Origin: an uncultured Collinsella sp.
GTDB taxonomy: Bacteria; Actinomycetota; Coriobacteriia; Coriobacteriales; Coriobacteriaceae
Assembly (NCBI GenBank): GCA_902493545.1
Contig: CABUQI010000063.1
Location: forward strand, 1-7,229
Length of the DNA: 7,229 nt
Reading direction: 5' to 3'
Shown here: positions 1 to 6,865 of the stretch, one piece after another
How positions within the stretch are numbered: the first letter of the stretch is position 1
Layout: the number at the start of each line of letters is the position of its first letter
Notes under the pieces: generated by a model
The model's database searches: none
The model's input: only the letters and a program-made list of their open reading frames with translations
What the model was told of the DNA's origin: nothing
Made by a program: the position numbers and the translations under genes

Positions 1-1627
1 CGGTGCCCTCGGTAACCGAGTCGTTCTCCTGGTAGCTCACGTCGACGCCAAAGCCTGCCATATCGAGGGCGTTGCGCGCCTGGGCCTCGGTCATGTCGGT
101 CAGATCGGGGACGGACGTGGTATCCGGGCCGCTCGAGACCTTGTACGAGATGGTCGTGCCCTTCGCGACTTCCTTACCGGCTTCGGTGCCCTGCTCAAAG
201 ACCTGGCCCTCATCGGCCTCGTTGGCCTCCTCGGAGGCGTTGCCCTTCAGGCCAACGCTTGCCAGCGCGGCCTCGGCCTGGTCCTTGGTCAGGCCGACAA
301 GCGGGGGAACCTCAACCTTCTCGGAGGGCTTGGGACCCTTGGAGATTACCAGGTTCACCTTGGTGCCCTTGGCCTTCTTGGTGTTGCCGTTGGGCGTCTG
401 CTCGGCGACCTTGCCCTCGTCGACATCGTCGTTGTAGCTTTGGTCGATGGTGCCGACCTCGAGGCCGGCTTCCTTGATCAGCTCGACGGCAGTCTGCTGG
501 TCCTTGCCCAGCACATCGGGCACGGTGACCTGCTCGCCGCCAAAGAGTCCTGTGGCAAAGGCCACCACGATGCCGATGACGGCAACGGCCGCCACCACGG
601 CGGCGATGATCTTGTTCTTGTTGGATTTGGGCTTTTCGACCTCGTAGGAGCCGGTGGAGCCCGAAACGGAGCTACGGGCGGTATTCTGGCCGCTCACGCC
701 CGAGACGGGACGCACCATGGCGCGCGTTTGATCGGAAAGCTCGCGAGTCTTGGTGGCGCCCAGCTCACCGGGGGCACCGATGATGCGCGTGGGCTCCGAG
801 ACGTTGACGGCACGGCCCGACAGGTAACTATTGAGCACCTGACGAAGCTCGTCGGCGGTCTGGAAGCGGTTTGCCGGGTCCTTCTCCATGCACTTGAGGA
901 TGATGCGCTCAAGGTCGGCGTCGACACCGGAGTTGATCTGGCTCGGCGGAATAGGCAACTCGTTGACTTGCTTGAGTGCGACCGAGATGGCGTCGTCACC
1001 GTCAAAGGGAACGCGGCCGGTGGCGCACTCGTACATCACGACGCCCAGCGAGTAGATATCCGAGGTGGGGCCGAGGTCCTGACCGCGGGTCTGCTCGGGG
1101 CTGACGTAGTGGGCGGTTCCCAGCACGTTGTTGTCTTGCGTGAGGTGGCTGTTCTTGGCGCGCGCGATGCCAAAGTCCATCACCTTGATGTTGCCGTCGG
1201 GCAGCACCATGATGTTCTGCGGCTTAATGTCGCGGTGGATGATCTCGTGCTTGTGGGCGACCGAAAGCGCAGAGCTGATCTGCGAGCCGATCTGGGCGAC
1301 CTTCTTGGGGTCGAGGGCGCCGTGGCTCTTGATGCCGCTCTTAAGGTCGGTGCCGCGCAGGTACTCCATGACGATGTAATATGTGTCGCCGTCCTTGCCC
1401 CAATCGTAGACGCCCACGATATAGGGGGAGGAGAGACCGGCTGCTGCCTGGGCCTCCTGCTTAAAGCGTGCGGCGAAGGTTGCGTCGCCAGCATACTGCG
1501 GCAGCATGATCTTGACGGCTACCGTGCGGTCGAGGACCTGGTCCTGTGCACGGTAGACGGTCGCCATGCCGCCTGTCCCCACCTTATCCTTGAGGAGGTA
1601 TCTTCCCCCGAGGACCCTCTGTTCCAT
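1..1627 (-). CDS. pknB: PASTA-domain Ser/Thr protein kinase PknB (partial, C terminus cut by window edge)
   Basis: Transmembrane eukaryotic-type Ser/Thr kinase. In the PknB/PrkC family the cytoplasmic kinase phosphorylates cell-wall and division proteins, while external PASTA repeats bind muropeptides or lipid II. I translated 542 residues from ATG 1627 without a stop; the 3' end lies beyond base 1. The kinase domain covers about residues 10-268: Gly-rich loop GTGGMA (17-22), ATP-binding Lys39 in VAVK, catalytic HRDIKPQN (131-138, Asp133), DFG (151-153) and SPEQ (Glu178). A Ser/Thr-rich juxtamembrane stretch (about 270-335) and Lys/Asn-rich stop-transfer residues lead to one membrane helix (about 340-361). 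PASTA repeats follow at about 367-432, 437-503 and 504 onward, the last truncated. The start is set by AGGAG five bases upstream. The activation loop reads TQD (163-165), where M. tuberculosis PknB has the phosphosites TQT. The gene is last in the visible operon, 132 bases after the SEDS-PBP gene. Kinase identity is near certain; PknB over PknA rests on the PASTA repeats. Confidence 0.96.
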   Translation of the reverse strand, partial: MEQRVLGGRYLLKDKVGTGGMATVYRAQDQVLDRTVAVKIMLPQYAGDATFAARFKQEAQAAAGLSSPYIVGVYDWGKDGDTYYIVMEYLRGTDLKSGIKSHGALDPKKVAQIGSQISSALSVAHKHEIIHRDIKPQNIMVLPDGNIKVMDFGIARAKNSHLTQDNNVLGTAHYVSPEQTRGQDLGPTSDIYSLGVVMYECATGRVPFDGDDAISVALKQVNELPIPPSQINSGVDADLERIILKCMEKDPANRFQTADELRQVLNSYLSGRAVNVSEPTRIIGAPGELGATKTRELSDQTRAMVRPVSGVSGQNTARSSVSGSTGSYEVEKPKSNKNKIIAAVVAAVAVIGIVVAFATGLFGGEQVTVPDVLGKDQQTAVELIKEAGLEVGTIDQSYNDDVDEGKVAEQTPNGNTKKAKGTKVNLVISKGPKPSEKVEVPPLVGLTKDQAEAALASVGLKGNASEEANEADEGQVFEQGTEAGKEVAKGTTISYKVSSGPDTTSVPDLTDMTEAQARNALDMAGFGVDVSYQENDSVTEGT

Positions 1628-1632
1628 TCCTG

Positions 1633-1637
1633 CTCCT
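1633..1637 (-). promoter_or_regulatory. Ribosome-binding site of pknB
   Basis: The minus strand reads AGGAG five bases before ATG 1627, a strong Shine-Dalgarno match at acceptable spacing. It fixes the pknB start, which is followed directly by the kinase Gly-rich loop at residue 17. Confidence 0.85.
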
Positions 1638-1697
1638 AACATAACTATTCGCTCAACGATGTGTGTAGTACCTATGATGTGGCCGCTGGGGCCGTGT

Positions 1698-1733
1698 GGC
1701 GCGTTGCCGCTAACTCTTCGGCCGCGGCGCGCC
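1698..1733 (-). other. Possible GC-rich RNA hairpin in the gap before pknB
   Basis: On the plus strand, GGCGCG at 1698-1703 is complementary to CGCGCC at 1728-1733. After a three-base bulge, CCGC at 1707-1710 can pair with GCGG at 1724-1727, leaving a loop of 13 bases. In the transcript this gives a GC-rich interrupted stem about 70 bases before the pknB start. No run of U follows, so it is not a canonical terminator. In such GC-rich DNA a stem of this size may arise by chance; a role in mRNA processing or in lowering kinase expression is speculation. Confidence 0.3.
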
Positions 1734-1759
1734 TCGGGTGTCCGATTCGATCATGGGCA

Positions 1760-4630
1760 TCACGCTCCCTGTGCGGCAAGCGCCGCGGTCAGGACGATAC
1801 CGGCGATCTTGGCGGCCTCGACGTCATGCTTGTCGAAATCCTCCAAGGCCACCGAGATGGCGACCGTGGGTGAATCGTAAGGTGCAAAGCCAACGAACAT
1901 CGAGTTGACGTTGGTGCCGCCGGTCTCGGCCGAGCCGGTCTTGCCGGCGACCTTGACGCCGGGGATCTGGGCATCGGTGCCGGTGCCGGACTGGACGACG
2001 GCAAGCATGGCCTGCTTGACCTGGTCGGCCGTGGCGGAGCTGACGGCCTGCCCCAGCGAGCGGGACTGCGTGGTCTTGACCACGGTTCCGTCCGGGGCAA
2101 GTACCTGGGCTACAAAGTACGGGTCCATGACCACGCCGCTGTTAGCGATGGCGGCGGCAATCACGGCGTTTTGCATGACGGTAGTCTGCGGGCCGGGCGT
2201 GTGGTCCATGCCGACAGGCTGGCCGGCGCCGGCCCAGGCGGTCTCCCACTCGGTCATGAGCGACGGGTCGGCCATGATGGAGGCCGCGGAGGTCAGGTCC
2301 TGGCCGAGCTTTTGGCCGTAGCCAAAGGCGTTGGCAAACTGCACGAGCGTGTTTGCGCCAACTTCGTTTGCCACCTGGCCGAAGACGACGTTGGAGGACA
2401 CGGCAAAGGCCTGCTGCAGGCTGATGGTGCCGTAGCTCTCGTTGGCATAGTTGGTGACCGGTGCGTTGCCGATGTCCATGGAGCCGGGCGCCTGGTAGGT
2501 GCTGGTAAGGCTGGCGGTACCGGTCTCGAGTGCCGCGGAAAGCGTAACGACCTTAAACGTTGAGCCCGGCGTGTACAGCGCGTCCATGGCGCGATTGTAC
2601 ATGGAGCCGTCCTCGCCGCCGCCCGTCTGCAGCAGGGCATCGATGTTGGTGTTGTCGTAGGTGGGCGAGCTGGCACATGCGAGCACCGCGCCGGTACGCG
2701 GGTCGATGACCACTACAGCGCCCTTAAAGCCCTTGAGTGCCTGCTCGGCCGCCGTCTGGATACGCGAGTCGATGGTGAGCTTGGCGGTGTTGCCCGGCTG
2801 GGTCTGGCCCGCGAGCGACGCGATGGCATTGTTCCAGCTGGAGTAGTCCTTAGAACCGGTGAGCGTGTCGTTCATGACGCTCTCGATGGCGGTGGTGCCA
2901 TACTGCTGGCTCACGTAGCCAACCACGTGCGCTGCCAGGTTACCGTTGGGGTAGGAGCGTACGTAGGTGCCGTCCTCCTGCTGCAGCGACTCGGCCAGCG
3001 TCACGCCGTCGGACGTGATGATGGAGCCGCGCTGGATGTACTTGGAGCGGGCGATGGTGTGGTTGTTGGTCGGCATGTCCTGATAGTCCTTGGCCTTGAT
3101 GACCTGGACATAGGTGAGGTTGCCGATAAGGATGGCGAACAGCGCCGTAAAGGCGAGCACCGCACGGGTTAGACGGTTGGCGAGCGCCACGCGGCCGAGC
3201 ACACCGGATTCAGGCGTGTCGAGCAGGCGACGGCGCATGCGCGAGCCGACGGAATGGCTGCCGCTGCCGTAGGAAGACGAGGTGGCAAAGCGCGTGCCCG
3301 TCGGGGCGGCGGCAGATGCGACCTGATCATCGGTGATGGCGGCCATGGTGCCGGTGCCGGTAAGCTCGGCCTCGCGTCCGGTAGCCTCGTCACCGGCGCG
3401 CAGCAGGAGCGCGACGATGATAAAGCTCGCCAGCAGCGAGGAGCCGCCCTGGCTCATAAAGGGCAGGGTGACGCCGGTCAGCGGGATCAGGCGGGTAACG
3501 CCGCCAACGATCAAGAAGGCCTGGAAGCTGATGGCTGCCGTAAGACCGGTGGCGCTAAAGGCGGCAAGGTCGGACTTTGCGCGGGCAGCTGTGGTCAGGC
3601 CACGCACGGCAAAGAGCATAAACAGGATGAGCACGGCGCCGCCGCCCAAAAGACCCATCTCCTCGCCGATGGCCGAGAAGATAAAGTCGGACTCGACGAC
3701 GGGGATGTTGTTGGCCATCCCGTTGCCGATGCCAACGCCGACCAGACCGCCGTCGGCAAGCGAGAAGAGCGACTGGACAATCTGGTAGCCCTGGCCCTGG
3801 GCGTCCTTAAACGGATCGACCCAAACCTGGAAACGCACCTGAACGTGCGACAGGAACTTGTAGGCGCCCACGGCTCCAACGGCTAAGAGCGCAAGGCCGA
3901 TAACGACATACGAAAAGCGCCCCGTGGCAACGTAGAGCATCAGCAAGAAGATGGTGTAGAACAGCACGGCCGAACCCAGGTCGCGTTCGAAGACGACGAC
4001 GAGCAGGCACACACCCCACACGGCAAACAGCGGCAGCAGCAGTCGCAGACGAGGGATCTTAAAGCCCAGGATCTTGCGGTTGGAGATGGAGAGCAGCTCG
4101 CGGTTCTCGGCTAGGTAGCCGGCCAGGAACAGGACGATAAAGACCTTGGCGAACTCGCCAGGCTGGATGGTAAAGCCCGCGATGCGAATCCACAGCTTGG
4201 AGCCCGAGATCGTGGTGCCGATAAAGATGGGCAGCATCAGCAGGATGATGCCGATAATGCCAAAGGTGTACTTGTAGCGCATGACCACGTCGAGGTTTTT
4301 GACCAGTGCAAGCGTTCCCACCATCAGGGCCACCGAGACAAACAGGATGATGAGCTGTGAGATGGCGAGAGCGGGGGCGAGACGCGTCACGAACGTGATG
4401 CCGATGCCCGAAAGTATAAATACGATGGGTAGGATGGCGGGGTCGGCGCCGGGCGCCAAGATGCGCACGGCGATATGTGCCGCGGCGAAGGCGGCAAAGA
4501 GGCCGATCGGCACGGCGAGCGTCTCAAAGGAGATGGCAGCGCCCGCGGTGAGGACGTACATCGCATACAGCAGGATGACGGGGAACGCCGAGGCGATGAG
4601 CAAGAGCAGCTCGGTGTTGCGGCGACTCAT
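1760..4630 (-). CDS. rodA-pbpA: SEDS glycosyltransferase (RodA/FtsW family) fused to class B penicillin-binding protein (PbpA-like)
   Basis: Bifunctional peptidoglycan synthase of 956 residues, numbered from ATG 4630. Residues 1-412 form a SEDS polymerase with about 12 hydrophobic segments, two more at the N terminus than E. coli RodA. It has a QPGE version of the QPSE motif (156-159), ERDLG (about 215-219), SDFIF with the presumed catalytic Asp315 in the large external loop, and a C-terminal MSQGGSS. A Ser/Thr/Gly-rich cytoplasmic linker (about 413-489) ends in a basic patch and enters a single helix (about 488-510). The external half is a class B PBP: an N-terminal dimerisation-type segment with QRGSI near 533-537, then the transpeptidase with STFK (Ser690, Lys693), SSN (745-747) and KTG (897-899). 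Each half is of normal family length, so neither looks truncated. An alternative GTG at 4639 lies within the ribosome-binding site and is rejected. M. tuberculosis has these as adjacent separate genes rodA and pbpA; here the frame is continuous. The gene starts 16 bases after pstP. RodA rather than FtsW is inferred from context. Confidence 0.95.
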   Translation of the reverse strand: MSRRNTELLLLIASAFPVILLYAMYVLTAGAAISFETLAVPIGLFAAFAAAHIAVRILAPGADPAILPIVFILSGIGITFVTRLAPALAISQLIILFVSVALMVGTLALVKNLDVVMRYKYTFGIIGIILLMLPIFIGTTISGSKLWIRIAGFTIQPGEFAKVFIVLFLAGYLAENRELLSISNRKILGFKIPRLRLLLPLFAVWGVCLLVVVFERDLGSAVLFYTIFLLMLYVATGRFSYVVIGLALLAVGAVGAYKFLSHVQVRFQVWVDPFKDAQGQGYQIVQSLFSLADGGLVGVGIGNGMANNIPVVESDFIFSAIGEEMGLLGGGAVLILFMLFAVRGLTTAARAKSDLAAFSATGLTAAISFQAFLIVGGVTRLIPLTGVTLPFMSQGGSSLLASFIIVALLLRAGDEATGREAELTGTGTMAAITDDQVASAAAPTGTRFATSSSYGSGSHSVGSRMRRRLLDTPESGVLGRVALANRLTRAVLAFTALFAILIGNLTYVQVIKAKDYQDMPTNNHTIARSKYIQRGSIITSDGVTLAESLQQEDGTYVRSYPNGNLAAHVVGYVSQQYGTTAIESVMNDTLTGSKDYSSWNNAIASLAGQTQPGNTAKLTIDSRIQTAAEQALKGFKGAVVVIDPRTGAVLACASSPTYDNTNIDALLQTGGGEDGSMYNRAMDALYTPGSTFKVVTLSAALETGTASLTSTYQAPGSMDIGNAPVTNYANESYGTISLQQAFAVSSNVVFGQVANEVGANTLVQFANAFGYGQKLGQDLTSAASIMADPSLMTEWETAWAGAGQPVGMDHTPGPQTTVMQNAVIAAAIANSGVVMDPYFVAQVLAPDGTVVKTTQSRSLGQAVSSATADQVKQAMLAVVQSGTGTDAQIPGVKVAGKTGSAETGGTNVNSMFVGFAPYDSPTVAISVALEDFDKHDVEAAKIAGIVLTAALAAQGA

Positions 4631-4638
4631 AAGCGGCA

Positions 4639-4645
4639 CTCCCTT
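4639..4645 (-). promoter_or_regulatory. Ribosome-binding site that decides the SEDS-PBP start
   Basis: The minus strand reads AAGGGAG with eight bases to ATG 4630, which is ideal spacing. The in-frame GTG at 4639-4637 overlaps the end of this element, so it cannot be served by it. The start is therefore ATG 4630, three codons shorter than the longest open frame. The site lies in the 16-base gap after pstP and partly in the last bases before it. Confidence 0.8.
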
Positions 4646-4646
4646 T

Positions 4647-6446
4647 CTAATTCTTATCGGAGGCTTCGGCCTCGGCGGACTGTTCGGCGGTTTTCTCGGA
4701 ATCTGATTCGGAGGTCGATCCCTGATTGGTGTTGTCGCGAATCGTTTGCGCGTCGATCACCTGGCGGGTCTGCTCCTCGTCGATCTGGTGGCGGTACTTG
4801 GATATCGTGTCCTGCGCATCGTCGACACTTGTTTGCGGAATGCCCGCCTTGAGGCGGTTTTGCGTGTCTTCGGGCAGGTCGGATAGCTTGATGCTGGTTT
4901 CGCTTTCGAGCCAGTGGAGCTTGAGTCCGAGCGGCTTGCCGGGCAGGCCGCGCCAGACGGCGACATTGCCCTGGTAGGTACCCAGGTAGTACGAGCCGGT
5001 GACACCCGTGTAGGCCCAGATGCCAGCTGCCAGCACAAAGACGAGGGCCAGGATGGCGGCGATAGTAACGTTGCGGCGACGCACGCGTTGCGCCTCGCGC
5101 ATGACGCCATCGTCAACCAGGTCAACGACTACTACGGTCACGTTGTCGTGGCCGCCGGCGGCAAGCGCCGCGTCCACTAGGTTGTCGACGCAGATTTGCG
5201 CGGTTGAGGACTGCGTGGCGATGTTCTCGATATCGCTATCGGGAATCATGCTCGAGAGGCCGTCGGAGCACAGGATCAGGCGGTCGCCTTCCTCGATATG
5301 CAGAGTGAAGTGGTCGGCATACATGGCGGGGTCCGAGCCCAGTGCGCGGGTGATGACCGAACGGTTGGGGTGGACGCGAGCCTCGTCTGCCGTGATCTCG
5401 CCAGCGTCCACGAGCTCCTCCACGTAGGAGTGGTCGCGGGTCACGCGGATGAGCGTGCCCTCGTGGAGCAGGTAGGCGCGAGAGTCACCCACGTGGGCGA
5501 TGGCGAGCGTGTCGTTTTCGATATAGGCGCAAGTGGCTGTGCAGCCCATGCCGGGCTTGCCCAGGCCATTCAAGGCAGCCTCGATTACGGCGGCGTTGGC
5601 GGCCTCGACGGCTGCCGCCAGGCGTGCGGCGTCGGCAGACTGAGGAGCTGTCTTGGCAATGGTCTCGACAGCGATAGAGGAGGCTACCTCGCCGGCGGCG
5701 TGACCGCCCATGCCGTCGCATACGCAAAAGAGCGGCGACTGCACCAGGTAGGAATCCTCATTGTGCGGGCGCACACAGCCAACGTCGGAGCGGGCGCCCC
5801 ACATGAGTTGCGTGGTGGTGCCGGCATCATAGGTCGAGTCGGTCTCGATGCGCTCCTCGGTTAGGGGTTCAAAGCTCATGGTCGAGCCGGGGTCTTTGAG
5901 CTTGGCCTCAACGGCGGCAACGTCGATCTCGGCTGTGTCACCGGGAGAGACGGTGTCGGTCTCGGCGTTTGATTCGGAATCGCCGGTGTCCGGGGAGTCG
6001 GGCTCCTCGGAAACGCGGGCGGTCGACTCGTCATCTTGCGGGCTGACGTCTATAGGCTCGGGCGCCGGCGTAGACGCGGGCGCAACCTCGGATGCCGGGG
6101 CTATGGGAAACGCCGGCGCGGCGGGCTCGGGTGCCGCAAACACCGCAGCGCTCTCGTTGATTGCCGCGGCGACGGGCTCTGCAAAGTGAGCCGGCGCCGG
6201 GGCTGCTTCGGGCGCTGTGGGCTGTTCCGCAGCATGTGCGCCGATGGGCGCCGCTACGGCATCCTCTTCGTCCTCGTTATCGGCTAGATCCGAAATATCA
6301 TGCGTTACATGCGAAAGAGGCAGGGAGAACACGGTGTCCTCGGGCTCCACGGGTGCGGAGCCCGCCGGAGCGGCGTGGGCCGGCGCAGCTGTGGCGGCGG
6401 CCGGTGCCTCGGTCATAGTTGCGGACTTGTTCTCCTCGTCGATCAT
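4647..6446 (-). CDS. pstP: PP2C-family Ser/Thr phosphatase PstP with long acidic N-terminal extension
   Basis: Membrane-anchored, metal-dependent PP2C phosphatase that reverses PknB-type phosphorylation. The protein has 599 residues. Residues 1-212 are a low-complexity Ala/Pro/Glu/Asp/Ser/Thr-rich region, strongly acidic and not part of the PP2C fold. The catalytic domain spans about 213-443: NED (229-231), DGMGGH (244-249), GDSRAY (320-325), SDGL (394-397) and HDNVT (433-437). Asp244, Asp394 and Asp434 fit the metal ligands known for the family. A basic RVRRR stretch precedes one membrane helix (about 460-479). The roughly 120-residue external tail has the YYLGTYQGNVAVWRG-type segment typical of actinobacterial PstP, then a polar, acidic end. 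ATG 6446 overlaps the fhaB stop (ATGA) and has AAGGTGA seven bases upstream, so the extension is probably translated. Internal Met190 and Met215 would give a more standard protein, but I saw no ribosome-binding site before Met190. The SEDS-PBP gene follows 16 bases after the stop. Confidence 0.95.
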   Translation of the reverse strand: MIDEENKSATMTEAPAAATAAPAHAAPAGSAPVEPEDTVFSLPLSHVTHDISDLADNEDEEDAVAAPIGAHAAEQPTAPEAAPAPAHFAEPVAAAINESAAVFAAPEPAAPAFPIAPASEVAPASTPAPEPIDVSPQDDESTARVSEEPDSPDTGDSESNAETDTVSPGDTAEIDVAAVEAKLKDPGSTMSFEPLTEERIETDSTYDAGTTTQLMWGARSDVGCVRPHNEDSYLVQSPLFCVCDGMGGHAAGEVASSIAVETIAKTAPQSADAARLAAAVEAANAAVIEAALNGLGKPGMGCTATCAYIENDTLAIAHVGDSRAYLLHEGTLIRVTRDHSYVEELVDAGEITADEARVHPNRSVITRALGSDPAMYADHFTLHIEEGDRLILCSDGLSSMIPDSDIENIATQSSTAQICVDNLVDAALAAGGHDNVTVVVVDLVDDGVMREAQRVRRRNVTIAAILALVFVLAAGIWAYTGVTGSYYLGTYQGNVAVWRGLPGKPLGLKLHWLESETSIKLSDLPEDTQNRLKAGIPQTSVDDAQDTISKYRHQIDEEQTRQVIDAQTIRDNTNQGSTSESDSEKTAEQSAEAEASDKN

Positions 6447-6859
6447 CGACGGTTCACCTTCATGACCACGTCGCCAATCTGGACTTCGTCGCCCTCACGC
6501 AGCGTCGCGGGCTCCACGAGCTGGCGGCCGTTGACGAGCGTGCCGTTAAGCGAGTTGAGGTCCTCGATGATGAGCGCCGGGCCCTGCAGCGAAAAGCGCG
6601 CATGCGAGGCCGAGACGAACGGTTCGTTGATGCAGATGTCCGAAGATGGCGAGCGACCGACGATGACGGGGCCGAGCATGTCTACGTGGATGCCGCGGAT
6701 ACCGCGCGGACCCTTGTCCACATCAATCGTCCAGATAGCCGAGTCGCGGCGCTGCCCGCGCACAAGTCCCACGCCGGTCTTCATGACGGCGAACAGGAAG
6801 ATATAGAGCAGGGCGACCAAGACGATGCGGCCTGCAAAAAGGACGATATCGATGTTCAT
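6443..6859 (-). CDS. fhaB: Membrane-anchored FHA-domain protein, FhaB (FipA)-like
   Basis: A small phosphothreonine-binding adaptor of 138 residues. One hydrophobic segment at about residues 5-27 anchors it, followed by a basic stretch (RGQRR, about 34-38), so the rest is expected in the cytoplasm. The C-terminal FHA domain (about 65-136) shows VGRS, SASHA and NSLNG, which match the conserved Gly-Arg, Ser-x-x-His and Asn-Gly positions that grip phosphothreonine. The usual NSTNG is NSLNG here, a tolerated position. In mycobacteria FhaB/FipA lies just upstream of pstP and takes part in growth and division control through PknA/PknB phosphorylation; a similar role here is inferred. ATG 6859 is preceded by AGGGGA at nine bases, placed inside the last codons of the upstream gene. 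The stop overlaps the pstP start by four bases, indicating coupling. The FHA fold is clear; orthology rests on length, anchor and position. Confidence 0.92.
   Translation of the reverse strand: MNIDIVLFAGRIVLVALLYIFLFAVMKTGVGLVRGQRRDSAIWTIDVDKGPRGIRGIHVDMLGPVIVGRSPSSDICINEPFVSASHARFSLQGPALIIEDLNSLNGTLVNGRQLVEPATLREGDEVQIGDVVMKVNRR
6454..6460 (-). promoter_or_regulatory. Ribosome-binding site of pstP
   Basis: The minus strand reads AAGGTGA seven bases before ATG 6446, inside the last codons of fhaB. Together with the ATGA stop/start overlap it supports the long form of PstP that includes the acidic N-terminal extension. Confidence 0.75.
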
Positions 6860-6865
6860 AAGCGA

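Larger units (their letters stand above)
1628..1759 (-). other. 132-base intergenic gap between the SEDS-PBP gene and pknB
   Basis: This is the only sizeable non-coding stretch. Its upstream half (about 1683-1759) is very GC-rich and carries a possible hairpin. The downstream half (about 1638-1682) is clearly richer in A+T and contains TANNNT-like words, such as TATGTT in the minus reading, but none pairs with a convincing -35 element at 16-18 bases. I see no U-tract, so no standard rho-independent terminator. In M. tuberculosis pknA lies at this point of the cluster; I recognise no kinase remnant here. A 16-codon open frame overlaps the upstream stop (TGATG, 1760-1710) but has no recognisable features and is probably chance. 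Confidence 0.6.

Noticed and set aside
440..1639. A 399-codon open frame on the plus strand opposite pknB
   Set aside because: It is codon-aligned with pknB, so its first codon position is the complement of the pknB third position. As the third position is rarely A in this GC-rich gene, antisense stops are depleted. The kinase motifs on the minus strand explain the region fully.
1698..1733. A rho-independent terminator separating pknB from the rest of the operon
   Set aside because: The stem is GC-rich but interrupted, with a 13-base loop and no U-tract on the transcript side, so it is listed only as a possible hairpin.
1710..1760. A 16-codon minus-strand frame starting inside the SEDS-PBP stop (TGATG)
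   Set aside because: The overlap resembles translational coupling, but the product is short, without features, and equally expected by chance; conservation would be needed to support it.
3164..3394. A frameshift or assembly artefact creating the SEDS-PBP fusion
   Set aside because: The frame is continuous across the linker, with membrane helices on both sides in the right orientation. I saw no duplicated or broken motif, and no Shine-Dalgarno match before the linker methionines.
3254..3886. A 210-codon plus-strand open frame opposite the SEDS half
   Set aside because: It is codon-aligned with the SEDS-PBP gene and low in complexity; the minus frame has clear membrane segments and SEDS motifs.
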